Origin: Phascolomyces articulosus | Lineage: Eukaryota; Mucoromycota; Mucoromycetes; Mucorales; Lichtheimiaceae | DNA length: 64,000 bases | Direction of reading: 5' to 3' | Assembly: GCA_025677815.1 (NCBI GenBank) | Contig: JAIXMP010000019.1 | Coordinates: 806,001 to 870,000, forward strand | In this document: positions 47,005 through 59,707 of the stretch, in pieces | Numbering within the stretch: the first letter of the stretch is position 1 | How the letters are laid out: the number at the start of each line of letters is the position of its first letter | The notes under the pieces: generated by a model | Told to the model about the DNA's origin: nothing | Seen by the model: the letters and a program-made list of their open reading frames with translations, nothing else | The model's database searches: none | Translations under genes and position numbers: made by a program

Positions 47005-48780
47005 ATATTTATGACAGAACCCTCTCCATCCACTACGACAAATGACTTTCTTCAACATATTCGAGAGAACCATTCCCCTCAATTACCGACAATGACCGAA
47101 TACATGTATCCTGCCGTTTTCGTGACCCATTCTAAAAAATTTTATATTTCAATGGTAAATAGTAATCATTTGTCCTATATTTTATACGAGAAGAGAATGA
47201 AGAAACAAAAATTGGAGATTCTAAATTATCTATTCATGCTTAATAATGAAATACTTTATTGCAATGCATGATTTCTTTTTATTATCAGAATCATCACGCA
47301 ATTTACTTGATAATGGAGATTTTTTTTTTTTGGTAAAATGCCAAACATCATCTACTATTATTAGTAAGTGCTTTATACAACAATATCAGCACTTTTTTAT
47401 ATATACATATTCCATGTTTGTTTGTTTTTTTACATTGCTATTTCTATTGTCCATGATAACTAAAATGCATTCTATTTATATATTATTTAAAAAAAAAAGA
47501 AACAAAAAAAGCCTATTGCCCATGTCAAGATTGCAATAATTCAGGTTCAAGAACCAATTTGATATATTACCATATTCGCACTGGCCATGATCCCAAATTT
47601 ACTATACCAACAAATGCCTCTAGAGATAAATCAAAAAAGAGGCAAAGAGAACATGGTCATCACTATTTTCCAAAATCCGTCGGGAACTCAGTTATTGTTG
47701 GATGGTAAATATATTTCTATTATTATTATTACTCTAAAAGTGAATCTCTATATTGGAGACATGCGTTTTTATTACCATTATGACGTTACAATAGTAATAG
47801 TAGTACGTAGTAGTAAAAAAAAATGAGATACTAAGATATTATTTTTTTGAATTTGTTAAAAAAAATAATCATAACTAACATAATAGAGAATTCGAAAAAT
47901 TCAGTTGCGAAGAATGAGCAAATCAAAGTGACAAAGTTCGTACTCGACAATGAATAACTTTTCATGGAAATAAATACAAGCATGAGCGCATACATAACAT
48001 AGCATATTAAAAAAAAATCAATTCTACTAATAACCCAACCCATTATTATTATTATTATTATTATTTCATTGCATAAGTTCACTGATAAATAAAAACATAC
48101 CTTAAAGCGTATATATGCATTATTGTTTGCTTTAAATAACTGTCCCACGTTAAAAAAAAATATCCTTTGACAATAAATGATTTCTTTTTAAGATGGAGAT
48201 AAACAACATTTAATTATTCTAGTAAGTACATCCTATTCCTTCATATAACATCCGTCTTTATAGACAGCGCCTTTTTTTAACCTGATTCATCCTTATATTT
48301 TATAAAAATATCATTGTCCATATCAAAATTGAGACTATTCAAGTGCACAATTCAAACGTATATATCCATATACATTCGCAACAGACATGATCCTTTTTTT
48401 TTTTACTTCTTTACGATCATGATCCTCAACTATCACTATACCACCTAAAAGAAAAAAAATGATTGTATCGTCATAACCCTTTTTTTTTTTTTTCAAAAAC
48501 CATTAGGAACTCAACTCTTGTTTGATGGTACGTAATATTTCATCCTAATACTTTAATACTACTTACTACTACTTTTACATGATGAGATGGAGATACTTTT
48601 ATTATTATGATGATAGTGGTAATAATAGTAAAATAAACAAGACATACTACTTTGTCATCAATTTACGTAAGAAAAATCGACAAAAAAAGAGGTTCGTGAT
48701 ACCAACAAGATCATATCATATCGTAATCTTTCTTTTATATATTATAATGATGATGGTACTAGGTAGCAGAATATGAAATT
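47005..48780 (+). pseudogene. Exon-like relics with a CPC zinc-type motif, possible transposase ORF remains
   Basis: Pieces in order: 47,013-47,154 (MTEPSPSTTTNDFLQHIREN, MYPAVFVTHSKKFYI, before GTAAAT); 47,512-47,704 (YCPCQDCNNSGSRTNLIYYH, IRTGHDPKFTIPTNASR); and a short exon end coding PSGTQLLLDG before GTAAAT (47,680-47,705), re-occurring as PLGTQLLFDG before GTACGT (48,503-48,529). The two GTQLL copies differ mainly at synonymous sites, so they were coding in that frame. Joining the CPC frame to it needs a one-base shift. CPCxxC followed by spaced His is reminiscent of the N-terminal zinc motif of CACTA-like transposon proteins; this is a tentative reading. Confidence 0.35.
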
Positions 48781-50648
48781 AAGTTTTTTGTAGACTATAT
48801 TATTAAAGAAGTGAGTTGTCATTACTGTGCATTAATAAACAAGTGAAGTGAACAATATAATTTACTATTTCTGTACATAATTATACCAAATGGAGCTGAT
48901 TGTTGGAAGGAGAGCAATTTTTTTTCTTTGTACAACAACAAAATCTTTGGGCAAAAAAAAAAAAAAAAACGGCTAAACCGTTCCGATCTTTTATGAAAAA
49001 ATTTTTTGCTTCAAAAAAAAAGAACCTCATCTTCCATTAATGCTGAAACTTACAAATAGGGTACAAGAATGATTGGAATGGTGTATTTCTTGGCAATGTT
49101 TTAAGTAACGAACACTATAATGATAAAAAGTGACACTATTCTATTCTTATATTCTATTATTGGTCAATGGTTTGCTATTCAAGTTAAAAGTTAATTGTGG
49201 ATTGGGTCCTTTAAAAAAAAAAGAAATGTAACTATTATTAAAAAAAAAACGCCTTTGCCACCCAAACAAACTTTTTTTTTGTGTGTGTCATTTTTCCAAA
49301 TCAGTACAACAAAAGCATCCAATTTCCTTTTTTTTATGGTAACACAGTAAATATCTTTAGATAGAATCAAGCGGATATGACGCCGACTGCTTATATATAT
49401 TCATTTGTCATTAATTATTATATGATGGTTGGATAGGACAACTATGAATGATAAAGATATTTTTAATAAAGTCAGATCGACATATTGCAGCATATTCATT
49501 ATTCTGTTTACAAAAGTTCTTGAGATCTTATATATGCACTATCATGTGGCTGAAGCAAAAAAAAAAAACATTCTACCTTTTCTTTATTATTCTGGAATGA
49601 TGATGGATAAGTAAATAATAAAAGTACAATGATGAATAAAATGAAGGTGTTGTCGGTTCTTTATAATTATCATTTAATTAAGATTGTTAATAAAGATGTG
49701 GGATGCAGGTAAACCTCCTTTTGCCTATCATCCTAATTATTGTTGTCGTCGTAGTATAGTAAAAAAAAAAAAAATATAAACGGGGCTCTGCTTTTTTTTC
49801 ATTTTTTTTTTCATGCAATCCGCCAGCTGAGCTTCTATGTACTACCCTAAGCATTAGTCTTCCGGTCGTACATAGTAAAGTCATCCCCTTCCAAAGTCAG
49901 CAATAACGATGAATGTTCGTTGACGATGTTTCAAAAAAAAATCAACGACACGTTTTTTACTAATAATAAAAATAACTGACTTATTCATAATATATAATAA
50001 AATATGAATAATAATCAATTCAAATGAACAAAGATGCATGTACCGTACTCATTAAATGATTTTTTTTGTTATCAATCCATAATATGAAATGGTGCCTTTT
50101 TTTTTTAACAGAAAACAAATGTTTTATTTTCTACGTTTAGTAAAACAAGTAAAAAAAAAAAGAGTCATCGGATAATACGATACTTTACCTCATTCGGGTG
50201 ATCTTTTTTTATATACAAAACACAACAACAACAACAACACTCCTAACTATCAAAATAATATCATTATAAATATAGATTCTGAAGTTAAGTTGTGTTTAAA
50301 GTTTTTTTTTTTTTTATAAACATAACTTTGATGATGATGATGGTGAGATTGGTGGGCGTCTGACTCATCTGTACTCCTTGCTTGCTGTTTCCCCTTTTTT
50401 ATTTTTGGGGATCGTTTATAAACATTTATATAAATATAGTTGAAAAAATAGGGTATAAAAAGAGACCCCATTTTTATTGAAAAGCACTTCTTTTTCCCTT
50501 TTCAGTATTTTTATTTCAATACATAAGCACAATTCTTGTTTCTATTAAACAAATACTATATACATATTTAATCATTATATAAAAAAAAAATAATTGTTAT
50601 TATTTATACATTTAAATTATCATCATTAATACGTAATATATAATAATC
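48781..50648. other. AT-rich intergenic region upstream of the GDSL esterase
   Basis: No supported gene; only short low-complexity frames and A/T runs. The last 200 bases should contain the promoter and leader of the esterase gene. Confidence 0.5.
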
Positions 50649-52721
50649 ATGGCACAACAATTCCATTATTGGATAGTACTATCGTTGATTATTCAGAGTC
50701 TTTTTTTAATATGTTCCGTTGTAGAATCAGCACCTGTATTGGATTCATTAATAAAACGAGCTCCACCTTCTACATGTGCTAATCGATTTGATACTGTGTA
50801 TGTATAATAATAATTCAATCTCTATCTTTCAATGTATTGGATAGAAAAAATATGTTGATAATTGTTTCTAGGGATGGTTTTTTTTAACTCTGATTTCTAT
50901 CTACTATATTTACTTCTATCATAAAAAAATTTGTACAGTTTTGTCTTTGGTGATTCTTACAGTGCCATCCAAGGTGAAAAAGGAAATGGTGCTACTTGGA
51001 GTCTATTTGAATCCCCAGATGCTGTTACCAATAACCCAATTATCCGTGATGGTGTAAGTATAATTATTTATTATAGATAGATAACTCATATTGATAATAG
51101 AAGAGAGGAGAGGTGGATAAAAAAAGTGGAGGGAGATCAACAAATCTAGCTAGTGAGCAATTAACAACCTAGCATGTTGTGTGTGTGTATTTATCTGTTT
51201 GTATGTGGAGAGAGAGAAAGAGAGAGAGAAAAAAGGGAGGTTCCATGGATTTAGCAGTTATCATGGCAATTCATAAAATAAAAAAAAAAGTAGGAGTGTC
51301 CGATGGGGTAAAGAGGGAGAGAGAGAAAAAAAAAAAGAAAAGTTGGTCATTTTATAATATGTCAATCTTAACTTTTTTTATGAAGGGAGGATCGGTTTTT
51401 TTTTTCTTTTACAATAATACTCAATATACACAATGAACGAGTTGACTCATTAATATCTATGTAGACTACATCTGGTGGTGCCAATTGGAATGAATATATT
51501 ACTGGATGTTTTGAAGGACTTCCCCAAGACTGTCCTGCTCATCTCTACAATGTGGCGTATAATGGTGCCACGGTTGATAGAAACTTGGTGGAATCTTGGC
51601 GTCCTCAAGTAGAAGATTTTATAACTCAGGCTCAACAATGGCAAAATGATATTAAACCTCAAGTTCAATATCAAAAAGCTTTGGGTGCTGTTTGGTTTGG
51701 GTAAGATACTTTTTAACTCAATTTATATATATATATATATATATATGTTCAATCATGTTATTCATATCATCATTCTATTATTTAGTATCAATGATGTTGG
51801 ACGTTCGTTAGAAACAAGCAATGTAAGTGTTTTTTTTGTTTTGGGAGATATATCCCAAACAAAAAAAAGGTAGTAAAACTAAATTTTTTTTTGATTATTT
51901 TTTTAGGCAGACATCACGAATTTATTGAATCAAGTTCTGGACCAATATTTCACTCAATTGGTAATTCTTTCCCCCTCTCCCCCAAAAGAAATTACGACAA
52001 CTCACTTTTTATACAACAACGAAAAAAAAAAAAAAAAAAAAAAACTAAACAATATCGTTATAATGAAATTATCATAGGATCATCTCTATGAAGGTGGATT
52101 ACGCGAATTTATGATTATCAATGTCCCACCTTTTGACCGAACACCTAAATTTTCTTCTAATGCCACTCTTTTGAAACCAAGAATTGATTCTTTCAATACT
52201 TTATTACAACAACGTACCAACGATTTTCATACCAAACATTCAGATGTGGTTGTATTCCAGATTGATGCCCATGAAAGATTTACATATTATTTAGATAATG
52301 CAGGACAATTTGGTATTGAAGATACAACTCATTATTGTGATGAAGATGGTAAGGTACAACCACCTTCAGAAGGAGCTTCTTGTCTTTCATTAGAAAAGTA
52401 AGTTTTTATTTTTTTGCCCCCGAAAAAAAAAACATAAAAAAAAAGGGGGAACCGGGGAAGGCTGAGTGAAAAAGAAAAAAAAAAAAAGAGCAAGGAGATA
52501 AAATGGGTCAGAAACTCATCAACAACTCTTTTTTATATATATTTATATAAACAGATACTTTTATCAAGGTAAATTATTATATACACATAGAAGTATCTTA
52601 ATAAGACTACTTACTAATAATTCATTATTCTATAGATGAACTTCATCCAACCTATCCTATTCATAAAGCCTTTGCTGATGATATAACGAATATTTTAAAT
52701 AGTCAACAATATTGTATATAA
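50649..52721 (+). CDS. Secreted GDSL/SGNH esterase (CE16-like)
   Basis: Eight exons (50,649-50,797; 50,939-51,053; 51,465-51,700; 51,786-51,822; 51,907-51,960; 52,078-52,397; 52,555-52,568; 52,636-52,721) keep phase and give 336 residues, usual for fungal GDSL carbohydrate esterases/lipases. The N-terminus is a signal peptide (WIVLSLIIQSLFLICSVVES). Block I, VFVFGDSYSAIQG, holds the nucleophilic Ser. NVAYNGATVDR gives the block II Gly, WFGINDVGRS the block III Asn (GxND), and DELHPTYPIHKAFADDI the block V Asp-x-x-His pair. This predicts a secreted serine hydrolase acting on acetyl or other esters, for example of plant cell-wall sugars; the substrate is inferred from the family. Exon 7 is only 14 nt, but the two flanking phases require it. 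Spacing between introns and the complete catalytic set argue for an intact gene. Confidence 0.93.
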
Positions 52722-53420
52722 TTATTATTATTTAATTCAAATCATTTGAGCCCTCCTCCTCCTAGCCCCCCATCATCATCATCATCGTCATCTTTTTTTC
52801 ATCATTCAATTTCCCCATCATTCGCATCCATATCTATATGTAGATAGAGTTTTATTGCTTTCCATTCATTTTTTTTTTAAAAAAAATATATAATTTTTGG
52901 CTCAGAGTAAATAATCGTGTTGAAAAGAAAAAAAAAGGTGTATGGGTCACACAAAAGTATGCAACATCTTTTACAAAGGGTGTTGTGATGCAGACTGAAA
53001 AGAAAAAAAAAAAAAGAAAGCCGTGTGTTGTGCGCGTGTGTATATATTGTGTGTGATAAAAAAAAAGCACTCACTTTATATTCCCTCACACACACAAAAC
53101 ACAAGGTCAATATTAATATATTAGGAATTCATTCTTAATTTCACACAGCAGATAACAACAACAATAACAAATAAAATAAATAGATATTGTTCCCCCATCA
53201 TTTTCATTATGATGATTAAAATTCATTATTATTATTATATTACTATTATTTACCTAAGAAAGTTATCTTATATATTAATAATAATAGTAGGCATTAAAAG
53301 AGTGTATAATCTATAATGAGCAATATAGTGCACTTGACCCAACAAGTTTTTTTTTTTTTTTTGCCCACCCCCTTTTTATTAGTGTTTTGCTGAGTAGAAA
53401 TAATCCAAATAATTTATTAG

Positions 53421-53460
<40 letters not shown>

Positions 53461-53881
53461 ATAAAGAAAGTGTGAGTGAAAAAAAAAAGTCTCTCCCCCC
53501 TCCTCTCTCTCATTAGCTTATAATCACACACACACACAGCAGCTGTACACACACACATATAATAAACATATACACACATCACATACATTAAATAACAACA
53601 GGCCCGAATTATTATTTTTTACTTTCTTTTTCTTTTTTAACTCACTTTTTTTACACCTTTTTTTTTTCTTTCTCTTTTTCTTTTCTCTCCATAAAAAACA
53701 CACACATACATACACTTTTTTATTTGATTCAAAAGGTAAGATGATACACGCGTATATGAATTGAAATTTCATTTTAATTTTTACGTACTGGGAAAATATA
53801 TTATAATTTGAAAACGCGACTTTATTATTATTATTATTATTAAAAAACGACTCCAACCAACTTCGCGCGTCATATAGAAAG
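52722..53881. other. Intergenic region with simple repeats, NHP6 promoter side
   Basis: It contains a (GT)18 microsatellite at 53,423-53,458, CA-rich and A/T runs, and a C/T-rich segment (53,610-53,700). Frames in this stretch are composition artefacts. Confidence 0.6.
53423..53458. repeat. (GT)18 microsatellite
   Basis: An uninterrupted run of GT dinucleotides. Shorter CA/GT tracts follow at 53,526-53,535 and 54,550-54,572. Confidence 0.95.
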
Positions 53882-54450
53882 ATGCCAAAAGATACCAAGG
53901 ATACAAAAGTTTCCAAGCGAAACACTGAAAAAAAGAAACGAGGAAAAAAAGATCCTAATGCACCTAAACGTGGTTTATCAGCTTATATGTTCTTTTCACA
54001 AGAAAATCGAACCAAAGTTCAACAAGATAATCCAGATGCTGCCTTTGGTAAATTATCGTTTATTCTTTTGTATTCATTGTTATGTTTTATTAGACTGGAT
54101 TAGACAGACTCATCTCTCTTTTTATATATATATAGGTCAAATTGGCAAGATTCTTGGTGAACGATGGAAGGATATGAGTGAAGAGGAAAAGAAGGTGATT
54201 ATTATAAAGGATTGAAAAAACAAAAAAAACAAAAAGAAAACTAATCATTGAATATATATATATATCTTATATATGATAGCCTTATCAAGATAAAGCTGAT
54301 GCGGATAAGAAACGTTATGAAGCTGAAAAAGCCAAGTTTGTAAGTTGAATATATATGTAATAAAAAAAAACAAAAGAGGATGATATAATAAAATAGCAAT
54401 CAATGACTGATTAAATTTATATGATTTATATTCTATAGAATGGAGAATAA
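53882..54450 (+). CDS. NHP6: Non-histone chromatin protein, single HMG box (Nhp6)
   Basis: Four exons (53,882-54,047; 54,136-54,194; 54,280-54,339; 54,439-54,450) encode 98 residues, close to yeast Nhp6 (93-99). A basic N-terminal arm (KVSKRNTEKKKRGKK) leads into the HMG box: DPNAPKRGLSAYMFFSQENR, then FGQIGKILGERWKDMSEEEK, PYQDKADADKKRYEAEKAKF. The Pro, Met/Phe, Trp and Tyr residues that form the L-shaped fold and wedge into DNA are present. In yeast, Nhp6 bends DNA, assists the FACT histone chaperone and supports Pol II and Pol III initiation, acting in the nucleus. The last exon codes only NGE and a stop. The start is supported by the basic arm. Confidence 0.95.
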
Positions 54451-54548
54451 GAAGTCAATCCATAAGCGAAAAAAAAATACGCCCATCATCCATCAACAAC
54501 AATAATCAATTATGTCTCATATTTTCATATATAGTATACAATTATCAT

Positions 54549-54580
<32 letters not shown>

Positions 54581-55877
54581 ATCTTCGCCTAGGAAAAAAA
54601 TAAAAAAAATTAACCCCCTCTTTTTTTTTTACTTTTTCTTTGTGTAATTTTTTTTTTTTCGCGTCAAACATTTTGTCCCTCAAAAAAAAAAAATATAATC
54701 CTTTTAACTTTGATTAAAAAAGAAAATGTGTGTGTTTTTTCGCGCTCGCGTTTTTTTTTTTTTCAAATAAATTTTTTTCAATTCGTTAAATCTATTATCA
54801 ATTTTTGACGATAAATAATGAATGATAATGATGAATATCATAATATATATATATAGTGTTCTCTTTTTATTAAAAAGAGAAAGAGAACAACTATTCCCGC
54901 TTATTCCCAGGGCAAAAGATAAACTGGTGTGTGCTTTTGAATATGCAGCCAGTTTGTTATATATATATATAAAGTTCACTTACCGCAAACAAAAATGTGT
55001 TTGTGAATAAATATATATATACACACACACTCATTAATAAAAAGTTCACATTGACTATTTAGTGTCACACACACCACACACACACAATTTTTTTTTCTAA
55101 TGTTACAAAATGTATGGGACGAGTAACTTGTTTTAAACACAAATAATAATAGACAAAGGCCCTTATTTTCCGTTTTAGTTGTAATTTTTTTTTTTTGATT
55201 GACATCTTTTTTTTGAATTATGACTTGTTCTTCCTTTTATATCAATTTGATAGAAATAATAACATTTATTACAGACATTTTTATTACTGTCTACTAAACG
55301 TCTTTACATTACGAATACTCTATAGGATGTAAAAATGAACGAGTAGTCTCTATTATAGAGAGAGTAGATGACTCATTCTTATACAAACAAACGGAATCTT
55401 CCGGTCATCCAATCCATTTTGAACAAACAAAAACCTTTATTATTATTATTATTACCAAATGATTAAAAATGAAGAATATCCTTTTCATTTCGTCATTTTT
55501 ATTGAAAAAGAGATGATTTCCCCCCTTCCATTGTTTATCAGATAGGGTGAATAAAGAAAAAAAAATTAGAAAGAAGGAGGAGTGGGGGATTCTGCTTTCC
55601 GATGAAATGTTGGCTGCTTATGTTCTAGTCTGCATGAAAAATTTTAACCATTCATATTGATTCTAGATGATCCCATCTCTATTATAATCCATCACTTTTT
55701 TCTATAAAACCTTATATAGGTATAAATGAGTTCCGATGATTTTTGATGTATAATCAAAAAGCACATTTCCCTCGTTTTTAAATATTCAGAGTCAAAAAAA
55801 AATATAGAAATCTTTTTTTTTTCTATCTCTTTTTTTTTTTTACATAACTTTTCTTTTTATACGTAGGGGAAGATATA
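54451..55877. other. Intergenic region between NHP6 and the mitochondrial carrier
   Basis: AT-rich sequence with CA/GT and TA microsatellites. No coding evidence. T/C-rich stretches directly before 55,878 fit a fungal leader. Confidence 0.55.
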
Positions 55878-57524
55878 ATGACAGATACTTCAGAATTGGA
55901 AATCATTGAAAATTCACCTCCTTATCAACATGAACAAATTAAAATCAGGCAGGGTACTATCAATCAAGCGTCTTCCACTGAACGTATGATGTCAGCTTGT
56001 GCAGGTGCATTGGTTACTTCGACTCTTAGTAAGTTCGATCGAGAAGTAATAATATAAACAAACTCTACTTACCTTTTTTTTTCCTTCACTGGTTAATAAT
56101 ACTAACGTCTTTTTTTTTTGTACATGTGAAAAATAGTGACACCATTGGATGTTGTTAAAACGAGATTACAGAGTCAAGAAGCTACTGGCTATCGACATTT
56201 GAATGGTACAGCTGTAAGTAGTAATAGTAGTTGTGGGGATGTTTCTTCAAAGATACTCGGCATTAGGAAGTGACATTTTTTTTTAAAAAAAAGAGAGAGT
56301 GAGACAGACTTTCAGGGAGGAGAAGAGTTCTAAAGAATTCTTTGATTAATAATAATAATAATAATGAATAGGACGGGTTATTCAAAATTGTTCGTAATGA
56401 AGGACCTTTAGCATTATTTCGGGGTCTTTCGGCAGGTTTGGTCATGGCGATCCCTTCGACCGTCATTTATTTTGTTGGGTATGATTATATTCGTGATCAA
56501 ATTAAACAATCCCGATTTGGAGAAACAGCAGTTCATGACTATTCTCCATTATGGGCTGGAGGGGTAGCAAGAAGTAAGTCTATATATATAAAAGTGTGTG
56601 TGTTGGGGGAAGGGAGGGAGGGGAAGGGTGTGATATCATTTAGATATATAAAAATCAAAGTGTACGGTTGACTCATATTTCTCTTTCTATAGCCTTTGCT
56701 GCCGCATTCATATCCCCCATCGAATTATTCAGAACACGTATGCAAGCAATTCAAGGAAGTGAAGGGTTTCCAGAAGTATGGAGAGGAATTACTCACATGA
56801 TTCAACGAGAAGGTCTTGTTTCTTTATGGCGAGGTTTAGTCCCTACCATGTTGCGAGATGTCCCCTTTTCTGGTTTATATTGGATGGGGTATGAACAAAT
56901 TAAACATTATCTCAATAGTAAAAGTGAAAATCAAGATACCATGTCAAATTTCCAAAGTTCATTTATTGCTGGTGCTTCTTCTGGAATGGTAAATATTGGG
57001 GTGTTGTGATTCATAAGATGACGGTGGATTGAGCTCATCTATTGTTATAGAATTGATTCGTCCAACAAAAAAAAATATGAAACAAATGAATTTAATCTCT
57101 CTATTTATACTCCAATCATAGTTTGCAGCTGTAGTCACTACACCTTTTGATGTGATTAAAACACAACGACAAGTGAATTCAGGAGATGATGCACGTATTG
57201 GACGATTAATTAGAAAAACTCGTATGGAGGAAGGATATCGTGGTTTCTTTAGAGGTAATCTATCTCCTTTTTTTTTCTATTGTTTGTATATACGTGAAGA
57301 TTATATATTTAAATATGGAAAAAAAACTGAAATGGCTAAAATTCATCTATTTAAATATAGGTGTTGTCCCTCGTGTTGTCAAAGTCGCACCTTCTTGTGC
57401 TATTATGATTTCAAGCTACGAATTAGGTAAAAGATTCTTTGCGGATCGACGAGAACAGGCACAACAGCAACAACAACAAATTTCAAACAATACAAGACTT
57501 GCCACCACTTCTTCTTCATTATAA
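55878..57524 (+). CDS. MTM1: Mitochondrial carrier, SLC25A39/40-Mtm1 family
   Basis: Six exons (55,878-56,028; 56,137-56,213; 56,372-56,573; 56,693-56,988; 57,122-57,254; 57,361-57,524) give 340 residues with three carrier repeats. Signature motifs are [22 protein letters not shown] and [11 protein letters not shown], each starting a repeat. Diagnostic blocks for SLC25A39/40/Mtm1 are [52 protein letters not shown] and [19 protein letters not shown]. The family imports glutathione into the mitochondrial matrix and is linked to iron-sulfur, Mn-SOD and haem homeostasis; the location is the inner membrane. The first matrix loop here is short ([14 protein letters not shown]) and has no Cys, unlike the cysteine-bearing loop of the animal proteins. 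The C-terminus has a Gln run. The next gene on the same strand is DUT1, 499 bases on. Confidence 0.94.
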
Positions 57525-58023
57525 ATCCCTTTTTTTGATTCATAGAAATTCTTTCCTCTTTCTGTCTCTCTCTCTCTCTCTCTCTTATTTTTTTAACCAA
57601 TGCACTGTACATAGAATATAATAATTGCACACTTTTTAACTCTGCCACTCCTCCCTTCAAAAGAAAGAAGAGACCCCATGTTATTGTTTTTTTTTTTTTT
57701 TTTTTACCATATCCACACCCTTTGCATTTTTGTTTTTTTTATAGTATATAATATTCCTTAAAAATCCTATTGTAACAAGTAAACCACCCCATTCCACCTT
57801 TTTTTTTAATAAGTTCACTTATAGTTAATTAATAATAATAATAACAATAATAAAAAAAAAAGCGATATCTATAATATATCCCGATTTCCATAGACAAATA
57901 CAATCAAATCGGTGTTTACTTATATGACGCGCTTTTCTCTTTGTTGAATAAAAAAAACACGTCGTTATTCTCAGTCGCGTGTTTCTCCTTTTCTTTTTTT
58001 TTTAAAAAAAAATAATAATAAAT
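57525..58023. other. Short intergenic region MTM1-DUT1
   Basis: T- and A-run rich sequence with no frame of interest. It must contain the MTM1 3' end and the DUT1 promoter. It includes a (CT)n run near 57,565-57,585. Confidence 0.5.
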
Positions 58024-58793
58024 ATGACCGTCATGCCACGTCTTTTAGTCAAACGTCTTTCTGACAATGCAAAGATTCCAACTCGTGGATCTGCTTCTGC
58101 TGCAGGTTACGATTTATACAGGTATGTATTCCATCCCCCAACCAAAAAAAAAAAGAAAAAAAAAACTTTATTTGACTGATCTCATGTCAAAAAAAAAAAA
58201 AACTTACCCAAAATGAAAATAAACCAATATTATATAGTGCTGCTGATACTGTGATTCCTGCTCAAGGCAAAATCATTGTCCCTACAGATTTATCTATTGC
58301 TGTACCTGAAGGATGTTATGGTCGTGTAGCTCCTCGTTCTGGTTTAGCTGCCAAACACTTTTTAGATACAGGTGCTGGTGTTATTGATGCTGATTATCGT
58401 GGTCCTGTTGGTGTAGTAATGTTTAACTTTTCCAAAGTGGATTATCAAGGTGAGTAAAAAAAATGTTAGAATGAGTTTTATTGGGGGTACTTTTTACAGA
58501 ATAGTTCATTTATATATATATATCTATCTATTTTCATTTTTTGTAGTCAAACAAGGGGATCGTGTGGCACAATTAGTATTAGAACGTATTTATACACCGG
58601 AAGTCGTTGAAGTGGAGGTAAAGGAAACATGGTTTTTTTTAAATGATATCGAGAATACATGTTGTGTTTCTTTTTTTTTTTTGATCTTCAATTATTGATA
58701 ATGCTTATTTTATTTTATTTTATAATATAAATTTAGGATTTGGATGAAACTGATCGAGGGGCAGGTGGTTTTGGATCGACTGGTCAACAGTAA
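58024..58793 (+). CDS. DUT1: dUTP diphosphatase (dUTPase)
   Basis: Four exons (58,024-58,121; 58,238-58,449; 58,547-58,617; 58,737-58,793) encode 145 residues, the usual size of a cellular trimeric dUTPase. All five motifs are in order: AGYDLYSA (1), [14 protein letters not shown] (2), [19 protein letters not shown] (3, with the catalytic Asp and Tyr), [12 protein letters not shown] (4) and the C-terminal [10 protein letters not shown] (5), the flexible arm that closes over the nucleotide. It hydrolyses dUTP to dUMP and pyrophosphate, keeping uracil out of DNA and feeding thymidylate synthesis. No mitochondrial presequence is seen, so nuclear/cytosolic action is likely. A second Met (residue 4) is an alternative start. 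Confidence 0.97.
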
Positions 58794-59707
58794 AAGAAAG
58801 ATCACCATTTCCTCCCCCTACTTCTCTTTCACCCTTCACTTTTTTTTCAATTTGTACATAGAAGCAGCATTTGATTTTTTAAAATTATTTATTTTTATAT
58901 AAATAAGAATTATCTTAAAAACGACGTATCTCCCTTTTTAATATAAAAGTCATTGAACGCGGCAAACAAGTCAAGAAAAGGGGAGTCATTTTTGTTCTAA
59001 TTAATAAAGATTTGGAGAAAGAGGAAAAAAAGTCGTACAAAAAAAATATATATGTGTGTGTGTTGGTCACCCTTTTTCATTTACCGACTCTAAAATGTCA
59101 GTTGTGTGTAGAACAACAGAGAGATAATAAGGTTAAAATACTCCTTTGAAAAGAAAAACAATAATTAATAAACTTGATCAAATAAAGTAGTACGTAGTCA
59201 TAATAATAATAATAAAGAAGGGAGCCTTTCACTTTTGATGAAGAAGTGGACTGACCCTATTTTATAAAAAGGAAAATAAAAAAAAAGGGTTTTTGCATCA
59301 ATAAATATAACAATAATAATATTATCGTATGTTATATGTATATAAAACCTTCAATACATATTATGTATACTTTGCTTTTGATGATGTATACCGTCACTCC
59401 CACACAAGTTACCCACATATTTTATATATTTATTTTTTTTTCTTTTCGTCTTTTTCTTTCCTTTTTCATTTTTGAAGCCTTTTTTTTATTTCTACCTTAT
59501 TGAAACGTGTTTTTTTTCATTTCACTTTTAAGACAATTCTCCTTTAAAAAGCGCCTTTTGTAAAAAAAAAAAAAAACCTGAGAGAGCGCGCAATCTATCC
59601 TATTTTTTATTTTATTTTCTTTTCTCTTTTTTTTTTTTTTTTTTAAACCCTTTCCCCACTTTTCAATTCAATCCACCATTATACACAATAGTAGTAAACA
59701 TAAAAGA
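58794..59707. other. Intergenic region DUT1-casein kinase
   Basis: No coding evidence. The 250 bases before 59,708 are almost pure T/C on the plus strand with a long T run, a common layout upstream of expressed fungal genes. Confidence 0.5.

Noticed and set aside
51179..51436. 85-codon frame inside the GDSL gene
   Set aside because: It lies entirely in intron 2, with low-complexity AG-rich translation.
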